Shown in pieces: positions 43,305 through 53,251 of a stretch of DNA of 64,000 nucleotides (positions within the stretch are counted from its first letter, which is position 1; every line of letters starts with the position of its first letter). Origin of the DNA: JACMJL01 sp963791805 (lineage in GTDB: Bacteria > Bacillota > Clostridia > Clostridiales > Clostridiaceae); NCBI GenBank assembly GCA_963791805.1, contig CAWBTU010000004.1, positions 62,001 through 126,000 on the forward strand, written 5' to 3'. The notes beneath the pieces were generated by a model, which had not been told where the DNA came from, ran no database searches, and saw nothing but the letters and a program-made list of their open reading frames with translations. The position numbers were made by a program, and so were the translations under genes.

Positions 43305-43350
43305 GTCTTTCTTTGTGCAACGAACAATCTCTTAGCAAAATATATCATGT
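43305..43350. repeat. diverged copy of the 2.2-kb repeat segment
   Basis: GTCTTTCTTTGTGCAACGAA, then CAATCTCTTAGCAAAATAT and ATCATG, match the inverted segment at about 2260-2310 (GTCTTTCTATGCGCAGCGAA, CAACCTCTTAGCATAAAAT, CTCATG). This shows that the repeat family is dispersed in the genome. Confidence 0.7.
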
Positions 43351-43407
43351 TATTACCTACACTTTTAATTACAAAAAGATAATTTTCTTAAAAATAGCCC
43401 TTATTAA

Positions 43408-44745
43408 CTATACATCCTTTGGATACAAAATAGCAGGAACTTCATTCAAATCACAAGCAAAAGGATTTGGTGGTACAAAAATTTCATTTTCATTACTTCC
43501 TCTTAGCTCTGCGATCTTTGTGACAGCGGTGTACACATCTGATATCTTATACCAAGTAGCATAATTCACCACTCCTGTTGCAGGTAGATAAAATGCTTTT
43601 TGGAAAGCTATTACTGCCTTCCTTGTATTCGTGCCATACAGACCATCAACTGCAACCTTTGGAATTGCAGGATAATTATTCGATATTCTATTTAAGTAGG
43701 CCTGAATTGTTCTTACTGGTTCACCTTTGGAACCAATCCCAAGGTTATATCCTGGATATGAAGAAGGCACTCCTTCTACTTTTTTTGCTGTATCAAATAC
43801 TAAATCTGAGCCATAAAAATACTTTAATATTTGAGGTGCTGATTGCCCTATATCACCTCTATACTTACTTCCCCATTGTGTTAGCCAACCTGGACACTTA
43901 ACTCTTACTCCGTCACAATATTGTGTTAATAAAGGTTGTTTTCTACCTGGTCTCTTAACATAAGTAGAAAAGATTTCATCCACTACTCGGCTAATATTTT
44001 GATAGATATTTCTTCTATAGACAAAAGCATGATCGTAAGCAGTTGAACTTGTTATAGTAAAGTCTTTTCCTTTTCCTCTATACCATTCTGTAAATACTCT
44101 ATTTAATGTAAAAGATATAATACATAATATATTTGCTTGAATAGTTGTACTTGGCCAAGTAGAAAATATTTCGCAGGCAGCTACATTTTTAATATACTCT
44201 TTGTATGGTACATAGTAATTAGGCGCATTAGCGTTATTTGGATCTCCATCATGAACTATTATAAATTCTGGTATTACTGGCTGCTGTAATACAACACCTC
44301 CTGTGGTAGGTGGCTCTGGTTTTTCAGGATCTTCTGGAATCTTAGGAGGAAAATTACCTACTAAAGTATTGGGCAAGATATTTATTATTACTTCTCCTTG
44401 TCTTGAAGCTGATGCTTTTTTCATGGGGCACTGTTGAATGGCTTGCTGCTCAGGATAAATTTGGCACCCTTTAACAATAAAAGGCTCATAGCCATTTGCT
44501 TCAACTTTCAGATCATATAGACTATAAGGTAAATTTTGAGAGGGGCTTTGGGAATATTCAATTGGTGGCGTATTTAAATTTATAACTTTAGTTTGGCCTG
44601 AAGAGTCTGTTGGTAGTGATTTTGTTATTTCTCTAATTGCCCCGGGATTATCTACATTTGGTGTAACAGTTACCGTAGCATTTTCTATTGGATCGTAACT
44701 ATCACTAATCAATGCTTGAACCTGTAATTCTCCTATATTTGCCAT
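43408..44745 (-). CDS. sleC: SleC, spore cortex-lytic enzyme
   Basis: The 445 residues match clostridial SleC along the whole length: an N-terminal propeptide region (VQALISDSYDPIENATVTVT, PPIEYSQSPSQNLPYSLYDL), a SpoIID-like catalytic region (IFSTWPSTTIQANILCIISF, SSTAYDHAFVYRRNIYQNIS, YCDGVRVKCPGWLTQWGSK) and a C-terminal PG-binding domain (GEPVRTIQAYLNRIS, VDGLYGTNTRKAVIAFQKAF). SleC is stored inactive in spores, is activated by Csp proteases and degrades the cortex during germination. The upstream gene encodes that protease; the start ATG overlaps its stop codon (TAATG), so the two are coupled. Confidence 0.93.
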   Translation of the reverse strand: MANIGELQVQALISDSYDPIENATVTVTPNVDNPGAIREITKSLPTDSSGQTKVINLNTPPIEYSQSPSQNLPYSLYDLKVEANGYEPFIVKGCQIYPEQQAIQQCPMKKASASRQGEVIINILPNTLVGNFPPKIPEDPEKPEPPTTGGVVLQQPVIPEFIIVHDGDPNNANAPNYYVPYKEYIKNVAACEIFSTWPSTTIQANILCIISFTLNRVFTEWYRGKGKDFTITSSTAYDHAFVYRRNIYQNISRVVDEIFSTYVKRPGRKQPLLTQYCDGVRVKCPGWLTQWGSKYRGDIGQSAPQILKYFYGSDLVFDTAKKVEGVPSSYPGYNLGIGSKGEPVRTIQAYLNRISNNYPAIPKVAVDGLYGTNTRKAVIAFQKAFYLPATGVVNYATWYKISDVYTAVTKIAELRGSNENEIFVPPNPFACDLNEVPAILYPKDV

Positions 44746-47700
44746 TAATAATTCTCCTTATTTATTAATTCATTGAATTCAAAAGGTATTCTTGTAAATA
44801 TTTCTCTTTCAAATACTTCTGCACTTCTTAAATTTTCAAAAGAGCTATTTAAGTCCAAAGTTCCATAGCCCCATTCAGTGTTAGGATAAACTTCCCCTGC
44901 TCTTCTTTTAGCTCCTCTTATTAGATAAGTTTTTATTTTAGGAGAATAAATTGTAGGATCATTTCCTTCTACAACTCCCCATTGAAGAAGTAGCGCAACT
45001 GCACCCGCAGTTACAGCTGAGCCCACACTACTGCCAGTTATTGTAGTAGTTCCTCCTCCCACAGCTGTAGTTGTAACATTAACGCCACCAGCAGCTATTT
45101 CAGGTTTAATTCTATTATCTCTAGTAAAACCTCTTCCCGAAGCGCTAACTACTGTATTATTATTTTGATTATAAAACCCTGCACTAATTATCATTCTTCC
45201 TGAGGATGGAGAAGTTAGGGTTGTATACTGTGAAGGGTTTAAAAACCTAGTGTTTTCCTTTAATAATTCTCTTTGAGGGAGCCAAGCATCGTACCTACCA
45301 TTAACTATAAAATCCCCAATCAATTTAAACTTCCATATTCCAGCTCTTACATTTTTAATAGAAATATTTATCTGTTCATCTCCATTTAACTCTTGAGGAA
45401 AAAAATATTTCAAGAATAGATTGCTGCCCTCAAAAACAAATTTTACCTCTTCCGATTGTTGTAATTTAGCTGGAATCTTCTCAACCACTTCACCAGAAGG
45501 TGAGATAATACTTACAGACAATTTGTCTGGCTTTAAACCCCAGATATTAAATACTATGTCCTTTTGACCCTCATCAATATTTAATTCAATGATCTTTTCG
45601 TCTCCAGTTTTTTCAATAATGCCCGTGGTATGAATATCACCATCGCCTTGATTTCCTGTGCCAGTTACAAATGCCACTCCTCTTTTTTTAGATAAATCAT
45701 TTATAAATTGATCAACAATTAATGATCCATCATGTGCACTAGAATTACTTCCGAGTGGTATATGAATCACAATAGGTTTATTCAATCTTCTTGCTACTTC
45801 AAAGGCATATTTAATGCCCAATATCAAATCTGTATTTTCATATACTGGAACCGGAGGATCATATATCCCTTGACTTTCTAATATATCTTTTCTACCTTGC
45901 TTTAACTTAACTACAACAAATTCAGCATCAGGTGCGGCTCCCATAAGTTCTGGATTTATTCCTCTTCCACCAATAATGCCTGCCATTGCGGTTCCATGTC
46001 CTATTTCATCTTTACTATTAACTATTGTATATGGATCTCCACCAGAGTTTTTAAGTGCGATGGCTTTATTTATATCTTCTTTAGAATATTCTGTTCCAAA
46101 GAAAAATTGCTCAGGAAGCTTTTCACTTCTATCAGTTTGATCCCAAAGTCTAAATATTCTTGTAGTATTGTCCTCATACATAAACTCTTTGTTAGTATAA
46201 TCAATGCCAGTATCAATAAGACCTATTAATACCCCCTGCCCTCTTAAATTTAAATATGGATTTTCATGAAACTTTGTTATATTTGCACTTTCTAGTGGTG
46301 ATACTTGATTAAGAGTATAGAGAACAGTTTCTTGTACATAAACTATTTCCTTTGCAGTACTCAATAGCTCACTTACTAAATTTTTTTCAATTGATACAAC
46401 CGCATAATTTTCATCTAATATAAAAGCACACGCATTTTGTATTCCTTGAAATTTCTTAACTATATCTCCATCATACTCTACAATAAAATTTTCATAGTTT
46501 TGCTTGATATAAAGATCACCACAAGTTCCAGTGACCTGCCTAAACTCATCTAAAACGCCTCTATTACCTGTTAACAAATCCAGTGCCCCCCTTAAACATA
46601 AAGTTCCATATCCCCATTGAGGATCTGGATAAGTAACATCTTCTCTATCTCTTTTTGCACCTTTAAGAAGATAATATTTTAATCTTGCTCCAAATAAGAA
46701 TGGATCATTTTTCTTTAATATGCCCCATTGCATTAGAAGAGCTGCAGCACCTGCGACCTGAGGAGCCGACATAGAAGTACCTGATAAAGCATCATAACCT
46801 CCGCCTGGTACAGAAGATTCAATATTTTCCCCAGGCGCTGTAATATCTGGTCTTAAAGGATTACCCTGCTGATTTCCTCTACCAGAAAAACTTGAAATTT
46901 GATTTGTAAGATGATTATAGCTGCCTACAGAAATAACATTATTTACAGTAGCAGGAATACCTAAAGTATTATATGGATCCGGCTCTAAAAATTTTGTTAC
47001 ATTACTTAACCCTTCTGATATGGGCATCCAAATATCAAAGTTATTTCCTTTTGGATTGTCTAAGGTAATTGTTATGGTCCAAGAACCTTGAAGTAAATAA
47101 TCACCACCAGCAATGAGGCTTACAACCACCTCACCATTTATGTCCAATGGTTTTGGTCCACTATAGTAAATAATAAACTTATCCTTTCCTAAATCGCCTT
47201 GAAAATAGCCACTTTTCACTTTTATAACATTGCTGCTAATTCCTGAAGGACTCTTAATTTGTATGTTTATATCATCTAAAAGATTTTTATAAAGTTGCAT
47301 TAATATGCTATTTTCATCTGGACCAATGCTTACTGTAATATTCTGCATTTTTTTTAATATTCCTCCAACATGATGTGCTGCACTTCCCTCATTTCCAGCA
47401 GCTACAACAAAAGATATTCTTTCAAGATTGCTAACAGTATTAATGTACTGTTCAAGTAAACTATTTCCGTTATGAGCTCCTTCATTTGTACTAAAGCTCA
47501 AATTAATCACTAATGGCTTGGATAGCTCCCTGGCTTTATCTAAAAGCAATTTAACGCCTCTCATAATTTGAGTACTTTTTGTATTAGTAATCTTGCCTTC
47601 TCCAGTCATCTTTATCATGGCAATGCTACTTTTAAAGGCTACTCCATAATATCTTTTATCAATTTTTCCTCCTGCCGATGCAATTCCAGCTACATGTGTT

Positions 47701-48140
47701 CCATGTCCCAGTTGGTCTTGCTCTGGTACAATACTTCTAGGATTAGGTGATTTTATAGCTCTATTAATTTCCTGCCTATTCCACCCCCTACCTCCTAAGG
47801 AAAAATCATAAATATAGTCAATTCTTGTGTTTCCACCTTCATCCATAAATGCTGGATGCATGTAATCAATACCCGTATCAATGAATCCAATCAAAACTCC
47901 TTGGCCATCAAGTTTATAATTACCCCAAACTTCCTGAATACAAGATGCAGTATTACTGGAAGCAAATGAAACATAAAGAGTTTTGGGAAGTTCAATATAT
48001 TGTATTTCATCAATAGCCGATAACTTATCAATACTATTTATAGAAATATCCACTATTCCAAAACCATAGCCTAAATCTTCTAGAGAACCTCCAATTGCAT
48101 TTATTTTTTTTTCAACTATAGCTCTATTTTGTCCATACAA
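44745..48140 (-). CDS. Csp germination protease, two subtilisin units fused
   Basis: This protein of 1131 or more residues carries two pro-subtilase units. Unit 1: Asp in IGFIDTGIDYMHPAF, His in QLGHGTHVAGIAS, Asn in FVVAAGNEGSAAHH, Ser in LSGTSMSAPQVAGAA. Unit 2 starts with its own prodomain (YENFIVEYDGDIVKKF): Asp in IGLIDTGIDYTNKEF, His in IGHGTAMAGIIGG, Asn in FVTGTGNQGDGD, Ser in ITGSSVGSAVTAG. Csp proteases cleave pro-SleC and relay germinant signals. In C. difficile CspBA the second unit is a dead pseudoprotease; here all residues appear kept. The coordinates use the TTG at 48140, but the frame continues about 40 codons upstream and completes the first prodomain (RVELVILYGQN), so the true start may be a rare ATT (48266) or ACG (48260) after GGGGGT. 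Confidence 0.9.
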   Translation of the reverse strand: MYGQNRAIVEKKINAIGGSLEDLGYGFGIVDISINSIDKLSAIDEIQYIELPKTLYVSFASSNTASCIQEVWGNYKLDGQGVLIGFIDTGIDYMHPAFMDEGGNTRIDYIYDFSLGGRGWNRQEINRAIKSPNPRSIVPEQDQLGHGTHVAGIASAGGKIDKRYYGVAFKSSIAMIKMTGEGKITNTKSTQIMRGVKLLLDKARELSKPLVINLSFSTNEGAHNGNSLLEQYINTVSNLERISFVVAAGNEGSAAHHVGGILKKMQNITVSIGPDENSILMQLYKNLLDDINIQIKSPSGISSNVIKVKSGYFQGDLGKDKFIIYYSGPKPLDINGEVVVSLIAGGDYLLQGSWTITITLDNPKGNNFDIWMPISEGLSNVTKFLEPDPYNTLGIPATVNNVISVGSYNHLTNQISSFSGRGNQQGNPLRPDITAPGENIESSVPGGGYDALSGTSMSAPQVAGAAALLMQWGILKKNDPFLFGARLKYYLLKGAKRDREDVTYPDPQWGYGTLCLRGALDLLTGNRGVLDEFRQVTGTCGDLYIKQNYENFIVEYDGDIVKKFQGIQNACAFILDENYAVVSIEKNLVSELLSTAKEIVYVQETVLYTLNQVSPLESANITKFHENPYLNLRGQGVLIGLIDTGIDYTNKEFMYEDNTTRIFRLWDQTDRSEKLPEQFFFGTEYSKEDINKAIALKNSGGDPYTIVNSKDEIGHGTAMAGIIGGRGINPELMGAAPDAEFVVVKLKQGRKDILESQGIYDPPVPVYENTDLILGIKYAFEVARRLNKPIVIHIPLGSNSSAHDGSLIVDQFINDLSKKRGVAFVTGTGNQGDGDIHTTGIIEKTGDEKIIELNIDEGQKDIVFNIWGLKPDKLSVSIISPSGEVVEKIPAKLQQSEEVKFVFEGSNLFLKYFFPQELNGDEQINISIKNVRAGIWKFKLIGDFIVNGRYDAWLPQRELLKENTRFLNPSQYTTLTSPSSGRMIISAGFYNQNNNTVVSASGRGFTRDNRIKPEIAAGGVNVTTTAVGGGTTTITGSSVGSAVTAGAVALLLQWGVVEGNDPTIYSPKIKTYLIRGAKRRAGEVYPNTEWGYGTLDLNSSFENLRSAEVFEREIFTRIPFEFNELINKENY

Positions 48141-48319
48141 TATAACTAACTCTACTCTTCCTGAAAGTAAGCCTTGGTTTTTCGAAAATTTAGCCAGCTT
48201 TTCTTTTAAATCTGCTGGAGCATTTAAAAATATATTTAATAGACCACTAGTCTTTTCCGTTTTAATACCCCCAAAAATAACTCTTGTGTTTATAATATGA
48301 AAAAATCAGTAAAATGGTT

Positions 48320-48353
48320 ACAAAAAAACCGCACATTTTAAAATGTACGGTTT
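48320..48353 (-). terminator. rho-independent terminator of the first kimA-like gene
   Basis: AAACCGTACATTTT and AAAATGTGCGGTTT pair with one mismatch. A run of seven T follows on the minus strand. Confidence 0.85.
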
Positions 48354-48379
48354 AATATCTTACCTATATATTTATTATT

Positions 48380-50221
48380 TTATTCATCTATAATGTATGG
48401 AACCGTAATAACTGCAACATTTCTCCTTCTAAGAAGCATGGTTCTTACAAACATAGAAGTTTGATTATGCAATATTGCATGCCACCACTTTGTGATTATA
48501 AACTGAGGCATTACAATAGTAACAGTATCTTTTGGTCCCGCTGAATATTCTTCTGAATCTATATAATCACATAACACATGAAGAATATCTCTGTAAGGAG
48601 ATTTTTTAATAACCATGTTTATTCCAACATTGTAATCCTCCCACTTCTTTTGAAGCTTACTTGTTGCATCTTCATCTACTGAAATATGAAATACTATTAT
48701 ATTATCAGAAATTGTCCTTGCATAATTTAATGCTTTCAAGAAAGATTTATTCAAAGAATCAATTGGTACAATTACATATTGTTTTTGTTTTATATAGCTA
48801 ACATCCTTTGGTTTTTCATCAATTGTAAGTTTTAGCTGTTCAGCTACTATAGTGTAATGTTTTTTTACTCTTGTCATAACAAAAACAAGGGATGGGATTA
48901 TAATTAAAACAATCCATGCACCAGCTTTAAACTTTTCTGTAGCAATAATAAGTACTGTGAAGAAAGTTACAAGTGCTCCTAACCCATTAATTAAAGCTTT
49001 ATGTCTCCAACCTGGATTTTTTAATCTAAGCCAACGTGTAAACATACTTGTTTGAGAAAGTGTAAAAGAAATAAATACTCCAACAGCATAAAGCGGCATT
49101 AGATAATGTGTTGTACCTTGGAATATAATTATCAATGCAATTGCTCCCATAGCTAAAAGTATTATTCCGTTAGAAAAGCTTAATCTTTTACCTCTTTTAG
49201 CAAATTGTCTTGGTGCATATCCATCTCTAGCAATTATTGAAAGTAAAAATGGAAAATCGGCGTAGGCTGTATTAGCTGCCATTATTAATAGTAATGAAGT
49301 TATTATTTGGACAGCATAAAACATTATGCTTCCTGATCCAAATACTTGAGTTGCTATTTGAGCTACTGCAGTTTTATCAGTACCTGGAACAGCATGATAT
49401 ATAGTTGCAAGATATGAAATACCACCAAAAATAAATAGTACTATACCTGCAAGTAACATTAAAACTTTTTTTGCGTTTTTCTGTGAAGGTTCTTTAAAGT
49501 TTGGAATTCCATCACTTACTGCTTCAACACCAGTTAATGCAGTACACCCTCCCGAAAATGCCTTCAAAAACATAAATACTGTTAAATCTTTTACCTGCGG
49601 AGGTACTACAGGAGCTGGTGATGCAGGCGAAATACCCATAGCATGTTTCACTATTCCTGTGATTATCATGCTACCGATAATTAGTATAAATAAATAAGCT
49701 GGAATACCAAAAAGCTTTGAAGCATCTTTAATTCCTCTTAAGTTTCCGAGGGTGAGTAGAACTACTATAAATACAGCAATAATAACCTTATGTTTAAGTA
49801 AGGGCTCATAGGCTGAAGTTATTGCAGCCGTTCCTGCACTTACACTTACCGCAACTGTTAAAACATAATCTATAGATAACGATGCTGCTGCTGTTAAACT
49901 TGGTACTGTTCCTAAATTATCTTTTGATACTATATAAGAACCTCCACCATTAGGATAGTTATCTATTGTTTGCCTATATGAAAAAACTAATAAGAACAGC
50001 AATAAGACAATGCACAAGGATACATGAAGCATATTTTTGTATGCAGCCATTCCTAAGAAAGGTACTAATACCCATAGAATTTCTTCTCCAGCATATGCAA
50101 CTGATGATATTGCATCACTTGAAAGAATAGGTAATCCCCAGAACACACTAAATTTTTCTCCTTTTAAATCTTCAGTCTTTAAAGGCTCTCCGATTAAAAG
50201 TTTTTCCAATTTTGATTCCAT
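48380..50221 (-). CDS. KimA-like potassium importer (APC superfamily), paralogue 1
   Basis: This 613-residue protein has about twelve membrane segments followed by a cytoplasmic C-terminal domain of about 150 residues. KimA (YdaO) hallmarks are KFSVFWGLPILSSDAISSVAY at the start, SYRQTIDNYPNGGGSYIVSK, LTAAASLSIDYVLTVAVSVSA and LKAFSGGCTALTGVEAVSDG. KimA takes up K+ with protons at high affinity and is inhibited by c-di-AMP through its C-terminal domain. A paralogue lies directly upstream on the same strand, and the Kdp genes are nearby. GAGGTG precedes the ATG. Confidence 0.88.
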   Translation of the reverse strand: MESKLEKLLIGEPLKTEDLKGEKFSVFWGLPILSSDAISSVAYAGEEILWVLVPFLGMAAYKNMLHVSLCIVLLLFLLVFSYRQTIDNYPNGGGSYIVSKDNLGTVPSLTAAASLSIDYVLTVAVSVSAGTAAITSAYEPLLKHKVIIAVFIVVLLTLGNLRGIKDASKLFGIPAYLFILIIGSMIITGIVKHAMGISPASPAPVVPPQVKDLTVFMFLKAFSGGCTALTGVEAVSDGIPNFKEPSQKNAKKVLMLLAGIVLFIFGGISYLATIYHAVPGTDKTAVAQIATQVFGSGSIMFYAVQIITSLLLIMAANTAYADFPFLLSIIARDGYAPRQFAKRGKRLSFSNGIILLAMGAIALIIIFQGTTHYLMPLYAVGVFISFTLSQTSMFTRWLRLKNPGWRHKALINGLGALVTFFTVLIIATEKFKAGAWIVLIIIPSLVFVMTRVKKHYTIVAEQLKLTIDEKPKDVSYIKQKQYVIVPIDSLNKSFLKALNYARTISDNIIVFHISVDEDATSKLQKKWEDYNVGINMVIKKSPYRDILHVLCDYIDSEEYSAGPKDTVTIVMPQFIITKWWHAILHNQTSMFVRTMLLRRRNVAVITVPYIIDE

Positions 50222-50630
50222 TTCAACACCTCATAAGTTAATTCTTCCATAAAACCATTCTCAAAGCTTAAGTTACTTATAATTAAATACCACAAGGTAT
50301 GTATTGTTTGTCAATTATTATCAAAACAGCAATGACTCATTATACATTATTTTAAACCAATTATCAATTACAATAAAAATCATATTTATTATTACCATAA
50401 TGACGCTAGCAAATTCAATTTTTTTCATCTGTTTTTTTCTAATTAATAAAATTAACACATTATTAATTTTTAACAAATAAAATTATTATAGTCTCATTTT
50501 TTGAATTTGTTAAATCCTTTATCTATACTAAATATTACCGTATAGTGCTTAATTATCTTGTTTGCTTATATTATCCCATCCTTAACCAGTTTACTTCATC
50601 GATACTAAGATTTGAAACGTTTTCATAAAA
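50222..50630. other. intergenic region between the two kimA-like genes
   Basis: About 400 bp of AT-rich DNA that should hold the promoter of paralogue 1. I see no conserved GC-rich ydaO-type (c-di-AMP) riboswitch and no gene. Confidence 0.4.
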
Positions 50631-50673
50631 ATAATTAGAAAGGATGAACAAAGTGTTCACCCTTTCTAATTAT
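50631..50673 (-). terminator. terminator of the second kimA-like gene
   Basis: ATAATTAGAAAGG and CCTTTCTAATTAT arms with an inner TGAAC/GTTCA pair region, just after the stop codon. Confidence 0.85.
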
Positions 50674-50677
50674 TTAT

Positions 50678-52534
50678 TTATTCTTCTATTATATAAGGAA
50701 CCGTTATTACAGCTATATTTCGTCTTTTTAAAAGCATAGTCCTTGTGAAAATTGTTGTTTGATTATGAAGTATATTGTGCCACCATCTTGTAATAACAAA
50801 TTCTGGCATTACAACTGTTACCATATCATGTGGTCCAGCTATATATTCTTCCGAATCTATATATTCGCATAGCATGTGTAAAACATCTCTATAAGGTGAG
50901 CTTTTTACTACCATTGGAATTCCCACATTATATTCTTCCCATTTAGCTTGAAGTTTTTCAGTTGCTTCTTCATCAATAGAAATGTGAAACACAATAATGT
51001 TTTTTGATATTGTCCTTGCATAATTTAAGGCTTTTAGGAAGGACTTATTCAAGGTGTCAATTGGAACTATTACGTACTGTTTCTGTTCAATATAACTTAT
51101 ATCCTTTGGTTTTTCACATATTGTCAGCTTTAATTGCTCTGCAATTCTTGAATAATGTCTTTTTATTCTAAGCATTAAAAATACTATCATAGGTATTAGG
51201 ACAATCACAATCCAGGCTCCATGAATGAATTTTTCTGCAGCGATATCTATAACAGTAAATAGAGTTACAACAGAGCCTAGACCATTTATAAAAGCTTTAT
51301 GTTTCCAAGATGGAGTTTTCAGTCTTAGCCACCTTAGAAACATGCCCGTCTGAGATAGTGTGAAAGATAAAAATACCCCTACAGCATATAAAGGCAATAA
51401 AGCATTTGTTAGGCCTTTAAACGCAACAACTAATATTGAAGAACCAACACATAAAAGAATTATTCCATTTGAAAAACTTAATCTCTTACCTCTCTTTGCA
51501 AACTGTTTTGGTGCATATCCATCTTTTGCTAGTAAGGATAACAATAGTGGTAAATCAGCATACGCAGTATTGGCAGCCATAATTAAAATTAGAGCTGTAG
51601 TTGCCTGCACTGCTATAAACATAAAATAAAAATTTCCTCTTCCAAATACTTGCATTGTAATTTGAGCTACAACAGTAAAGTTATCTGATGGAACAGCATT
51701 ATACAAATTGGCAAGATATGAAATACCACCAAACATTAGAAAAACAATTCCACCAAGAAGTAATAAAGTTGTTTTCGCATTTTTTTGAGCTGGTTCTTTA
51801 AAATTAGGTATTCCATTACTAACCGCTTCTACTCCAGTTAATGCGGTACAGCCTGAAGCAAATGCCTGAAGAAAAAGAATAATTCCAATATTTCTTACTT
51901 GATTTGGTACAGCGCCTACTCCTTTAATATTTGGAGCCGGAGGAATTCCTAAAGTATGCTTTACAATTCCAGTAATAATTAAGCATCCAATTACCAAAAT
52001 AAAGAGATACGCAGGTGATCCAAATAGTATAGATGATTCTCTAATACCCCTTAGATTTCCAAGTGTAATAATTAAGATTATAAAAAGACTTATCAAAACT
52101 CTATATTTATACAAAAATGGTTCTGCAGATGTAATAGCTGCCGTTCCCGCACAAATGCTAACTGCTACCGTAAGCACATAATCGATTGATAAAGCAGCAC
52201 CAGCAACAAGTCCAGGAATTGTTCCTAAATTATCTTTAGCAACAATATACGATCCTCCACCATTTGGATAACTATCTATAGTTTGTCTATATGAAAAAAC
52301 TAGTATGAACAGCAATAATACTATACATAAAGATACATATATCAAGTACTTAAAAGATGAGCTCCCTAGAGCAGGAAGTAAAACTATTAATATTGCTTCA
52401 CTTGCATATGCAACTGAAGACATTGCGTCACTTGATAAAATCGGTAGTCCCCAAAATACACTAAACTTTTCTCCCATTAGTTGATCTGTTCTTAAAGGTC
52501 TTCCTATTAATAATTTTTGAATTTTTGAACCCAT
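50678..52534 (-). CDS. KimA-like potassium importer, paralogue 2
   Basis: This 618-residue protein is closely similar to the neighbouring paralogue over the full length (KFSVFWGLPILSSDAMSSVAY, SYRQTIDSYPNGGGSYIVAK, LQAFASGCTALTGVEAVSNG, and a C-terminal YIEQKQYVIVPIDTLNKSF). It has about twelve membrane segments and a cytoplasmic tail. It has its own promoter region and terminator. The two copies presumably differ in expression or affinity. GAGGTG precedes the ATG. An amino-acid substrate cannot be excluded, but the KimA signature and the Kdp context favour K+. Confidence 0.88.
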   Translation of the reverse strand: MGSKIQKLLIGRPLRTDQLMGEKFSVFWGLPILSSDAMSSVAYASEAILIVLLPALGSSSFKYLIYVSLCIVLLLFILVFSYRQTIDSYPNGGGSYIVAKDNLGTIPGLVAGAALSIDYVLTVAVSICAGTAAITSAEPFLYKYRVLISLFIILIITLGNLRGIRESSILFGSPAYLFILVIGCLIITGIVKHTLGIPPAPNIKGVGAVPNQVRNIGIILFLQAFASGCTALTGVEAVSNGIPNFKEPAQKNAKTTLLLLGGIVFLMFGGISYLANLYNAVPSDNFTVVAQITMQVFGRGNFYFMFIAVQATTALILIMAANTAYADLPLLLSLLAKDGYAPKQFAKRGKRLSFSNGIILLCVGSSILVVAFKGLTNALLPLYAVGVFLSFTLSQTGMFLRWLRLKTPSWKHKAFINGLGSVVTLFTVIDIAAEKFIHGAWIVIVLIPMIVFLMLRIKRHYSRIAEQLKLTICEKPKDISYIEQKQYVIVPIDTLNKSFLKALNYARTISKNIIVFHISIDEEATEKLQAKWEEYNVGIPMVVKSSPYRDVLHMLCEYIDSEEYIAGPHDMVTVVMPEFVITRWWHNILHNQTTIFTRTMLLKRRNIAVITVPYIIEE

Positions 52535-52659
52535 TTTAACACCTCTAATGCTTATGATATAAATGAATCACTTATAAAAAAGATTTCTTTTGTTTAAAGT
52601 ACATATATATTGTTTTCAAAACCTTTGTAAGATATTCACTTAAGTATTCTTCTATCTAT

Positions 52660-52700
52660 TTATTATCATGAAGATAAATTATATCTTTAAATGATAATAA
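52660..52700. promoter_or_regulatory. inverted repeat TTATTATCAT / ATGATAATAA upstream of the second kimA-like gene
   Basis: Ten-base arms extend through AAGATA/TATCTT into a stem of about 16 pairs, 125 bp upstream of the coding start. It may be an operator or a leader hairpin. The rest of the 52535-52899 gap resembles the 59080-59280 region near its right end. Confidence 0.45.
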
Positions 52701-52899
52701 ACGATTTTGCCTTGCTTAGCTGCTTAAAACCTCATAATACTCAGTAAATCAAATAAACCAGGTTATATTTTGTTATAACACAGTTTTATAATATGAGAAA
52801 AGTTTCATAAGTAATCTAGGCAAAATTTATTTGTATAAGCCAAAGTAATATAATTAGATTAAGAAGAGAAGTATAAATTTTAGGCTGGAGGTGTTAGTT

Positions 52900-53238
52900 G
52901 TGAGAAAAAAAGTGCTTATCCTAGTGATTTTTATTGCTATATTCTTTCTATTTATAAAGCATGATACTCCTTATTCAGGTAAGTATTATGCGGGTAGTAC
53001 AAATGAAGAATTAGTATTAAAATCAAATAACTCTTTCACTATTTGTTTTAGTCATTACAAAGATAGTACAACTATTAGTGGAAAATATAATATTACAAAT
53101 AATCATATAGATTTAAAGCCAAATGGTAAAAATCCGTTATTATATAATTTTCATCTTACCTCTGGGGAAATCACTGGATCAGAGATTAAATTTTCAAAAT
53201 CAAATTATGGATCATCTATTGTATTTAAAAAATCTTAG
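52900..53238 (+). CDS. small secreted or membrane-anchored protein, copy 1
   Basis: GTG at 52900, eight bases after GGAGG, gives 112 residues. One N-terminal hydrophobic segment (VLILVIFIAIFFLFI) is followed by a beta-rich outer domain (YSGKYYAGSTNEELVLKSNN, SGEITGSEIKFSKSNYGSS). It is about 85% identical by eye to the protein at 59281-59622. I do not recognise the family. Both copies lie divergent to potassium-transport or sensor genes and opposite a histidine kinase/response regulator pair. Confidence 0.75.
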   Translation: MRKKVLILVIFIAIFFLFIKHDTPYSGKYYAGSTNEELVLKSNNSFTICFSHYKDSTTISGKYNITNNHIDLKPNGKNPLLYNFHLTSGEITGSEIKFSKSNYGSSIVFKKS

Positions 53239-53251
53239 AATAGAGATTATA

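Noticed and set aside
50222..52899. ydaO-type c-di-AMP riboswitches before the kimA-like genes
   Set aside because: I looked for the conserved GC-rich core in both leaders and did not see it.
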